Assembly: GCA_026786125.1 (NCBI GenBank)
Contig: JAJAYU010000123.1
Coordinates: 1 to 5,453, forward strand
Origin: Chamaesiphon sp.
GTDB lineage: Bacteria; Cyanobacteriota; Cyanobacteriia; Cyanobacteriales; Chamaesiphonaceae
Direction of reading: 5' to 3'
Length of the DNA stretch: 5,453 nucleotides
Below are positions 4,771-5,453 of this stretch, one piece after another (within the stretch, counting starts at the first letter, position 1; the number at the start of each line of letters is the position of its first letter). The notes below the pieces were generated by a model. That model ran no database searches, was not told where the DNA came from, and saw only the letters and a list, made by a program, of their open reading frames with translations. The translations under genes were made by a program, and so were the position numbers.

Positions 4771-5453
4771 TTACTTAGTTTCAGAGAACTCAGCATCGAT
4801 CACATCATCACCGCCGCCAGTGCTGCCACCACCTGGAGGAGTACCAGCACCACCATCATCGCCACCGCCGCCTTCAGCACCTGCTTGAGCGTAGATATTG
4901 CTACCGATTGCCATGAGGGTTTCTTGAACTTGGGGAGTGAGACGTTGGATTTCAGCGTCATCTTCCTTGGTTACAGCTTCCTTAAGTTCCTTGATTAGAG
5001 CTTCCAGCTTAGTTTTGTCGTCGGCTGGGACTTTATCGCCGAGTTCTTGCAGTTGCTTCTCAGCTTGGTAGGAGAGGGAGTCAGCTTGGTTTTTGCGATC
5101 GATCTTATCACGGCTTTCTTTGTCACTGGAAGCATTAGTTTCAGCTTCCCGTACCATCCGTTCGACTTCGGTTTTGTCCAGAGTCGATGCACCAGTGATG
5201 CTGATGGATTGCTCTTTACCAGTGCCTTTATCTTTAGCAGTGACATTCAAGATACCATTGGCATCGATGTCCAGGGTGACTTCGATTTGGGGTACACCAC
5301 GAGGAGCGGAAGGAATACCGTCGAGACGGAAGGTGCCCAGGCTCTTGTTGTCGCGAGACATTTCCTGCTCACCTTGGAGGATTTGAATCTCTACATTGCT
5401 CTGTCCATCTACCGCTGTCGAGAAGGTTTCAAACTTCTTGGTAGGGATAGTGG
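4771..5453 (-). CDS. dnaK: Molecular chaperone DnaK (Hsp70), C-terminal part (5' end outside window)
   Basis: DnaK is the ATP-driven Hsp70 chaperone that binds exposed hydrophobic peptides in the cytoplasm together with DnaJ and GrpE. The frame is open to the right edge and ends in TAA at 4771-4773; 226 residues are present, about the last third of a protein of about 630-640. The visible part begins in the substrate-binding beta-domain (TIPTKK at the edge, then VEIQILQGE), continues through [17 protein letters not shown] and [23 protein letters not shown], and enters the helical lid ([30 protein letters not shown]). The tail has a flexible Gly/Asp-rich linker ([13 protein letters not shown] onward) ending in [12 protein letters not shown], like cyanobacterial DnaK2-type proteins. 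The ATG at 5359-5361 is internal, since similarity continues upstream. The nucleotide-binding domain is outside the window. Confidence 0.97.
   Translation of the reverse strand, partial: TIPTKKFETFSTAVDGQSNVEIQILQGEQEMSRDNKSLGTFRLDGIPSAPRGVPQIEVTLDIDANGILNVTAKDKGTGKEQSISITGASTLDKTEVERMVREAETNASSDKESRDKIDRKNQADSLSYQAEKQLQELGDKVPADDKTKLEALIKELKEAVTKEDDAEIQRLTPQVQETLMAIGSNIYAQAGAEGGGGDDGGAGTPPGGGSTGGGDDVIDAEFSETK

Noticed and set aside
4691..4888. Plus-strand 65-codon frame with a Pro/Ser-rich end
   Set aside because: It is antisense to the Gly-rich dnaK tail, the terminator and the repeat array; the Pro/Ser richness is a mirror of the GGC/GGT codons.

Overview
This 5.45 kb window looks like ordinary chromosomal DNA from a cyanobacterium. 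The octamer GCGATCGC (the HIP1 motif typical of cyanobacteria) occurs at 1355-1362, and its core CGATCG occurs about 20 times, against roughly 1-2 expected by chance. Short tandem heptamer and octamer arrays lie in every gap between minus-strand genes except the 34-base one, and the DnaK tail resembles cyanobacterial DnaK2-type proteins. I cannot name the genus.

Layout. On the plus strand, the 3' three quarters of gltX (glutamyl-tRNA synthetase) enters from the left edge and ends at 1077, followed by a hairpin that may be its terminator. Everything after it is on the minus strand. From right to left in transcription order these are: the C-terminal third of dnaK (enters from the right edge, ends at 4771, with a strong intrinsic terminator at 4674-4709); an unrecognised 127-residue protein (4123-4506); a 40-residue single-pass membrane protein (3739-3861) that is easily missed because of its size; a 536-residue MBL-fold/beta-CASP nuclease-like protein with a C-terminal cysteine cluster (2094-3704); and thiG (thiazole synthase, 1213-2010). 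gltX and thiG converge on a short gap at 1078-1212.

Operon logic. The 40-residue gene, the beta-CASP gene and thiG have gaps of 34 and 83 bases with no convincing terminator between them. A sigma70-like promoter at about 3972-4001 could serve all three. The biochemical roles (unknown membrane protein, RNA/DNA hydrolase-like protein, thiamin biosynthesis) have no obvious link, so shared transcription is an inference.

Most notable. (1) The beta-CASP protein carries Arg in place of the last His of the HxHxDH metal motif and has a Cys-rich tail. (2) Two tandem heptamer arrays directly abut start codons (thiG and the 127-residue gene), leaving no Shine-Dalgarno. (3) A 20-base sequence recurs in inverted orientation at 1197-1216 and 4552-4571, part of a GTTGGGTT...AACCCAAC palindromic element, and the second copy carries about 24 extra bases in its loop. 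(4) There is a conserved-looking 40-residue membrane microprotein. I see no CRISPR array, transposase, phage gene or defence system, and nothing that clearly amounts to a new multi-gene system.
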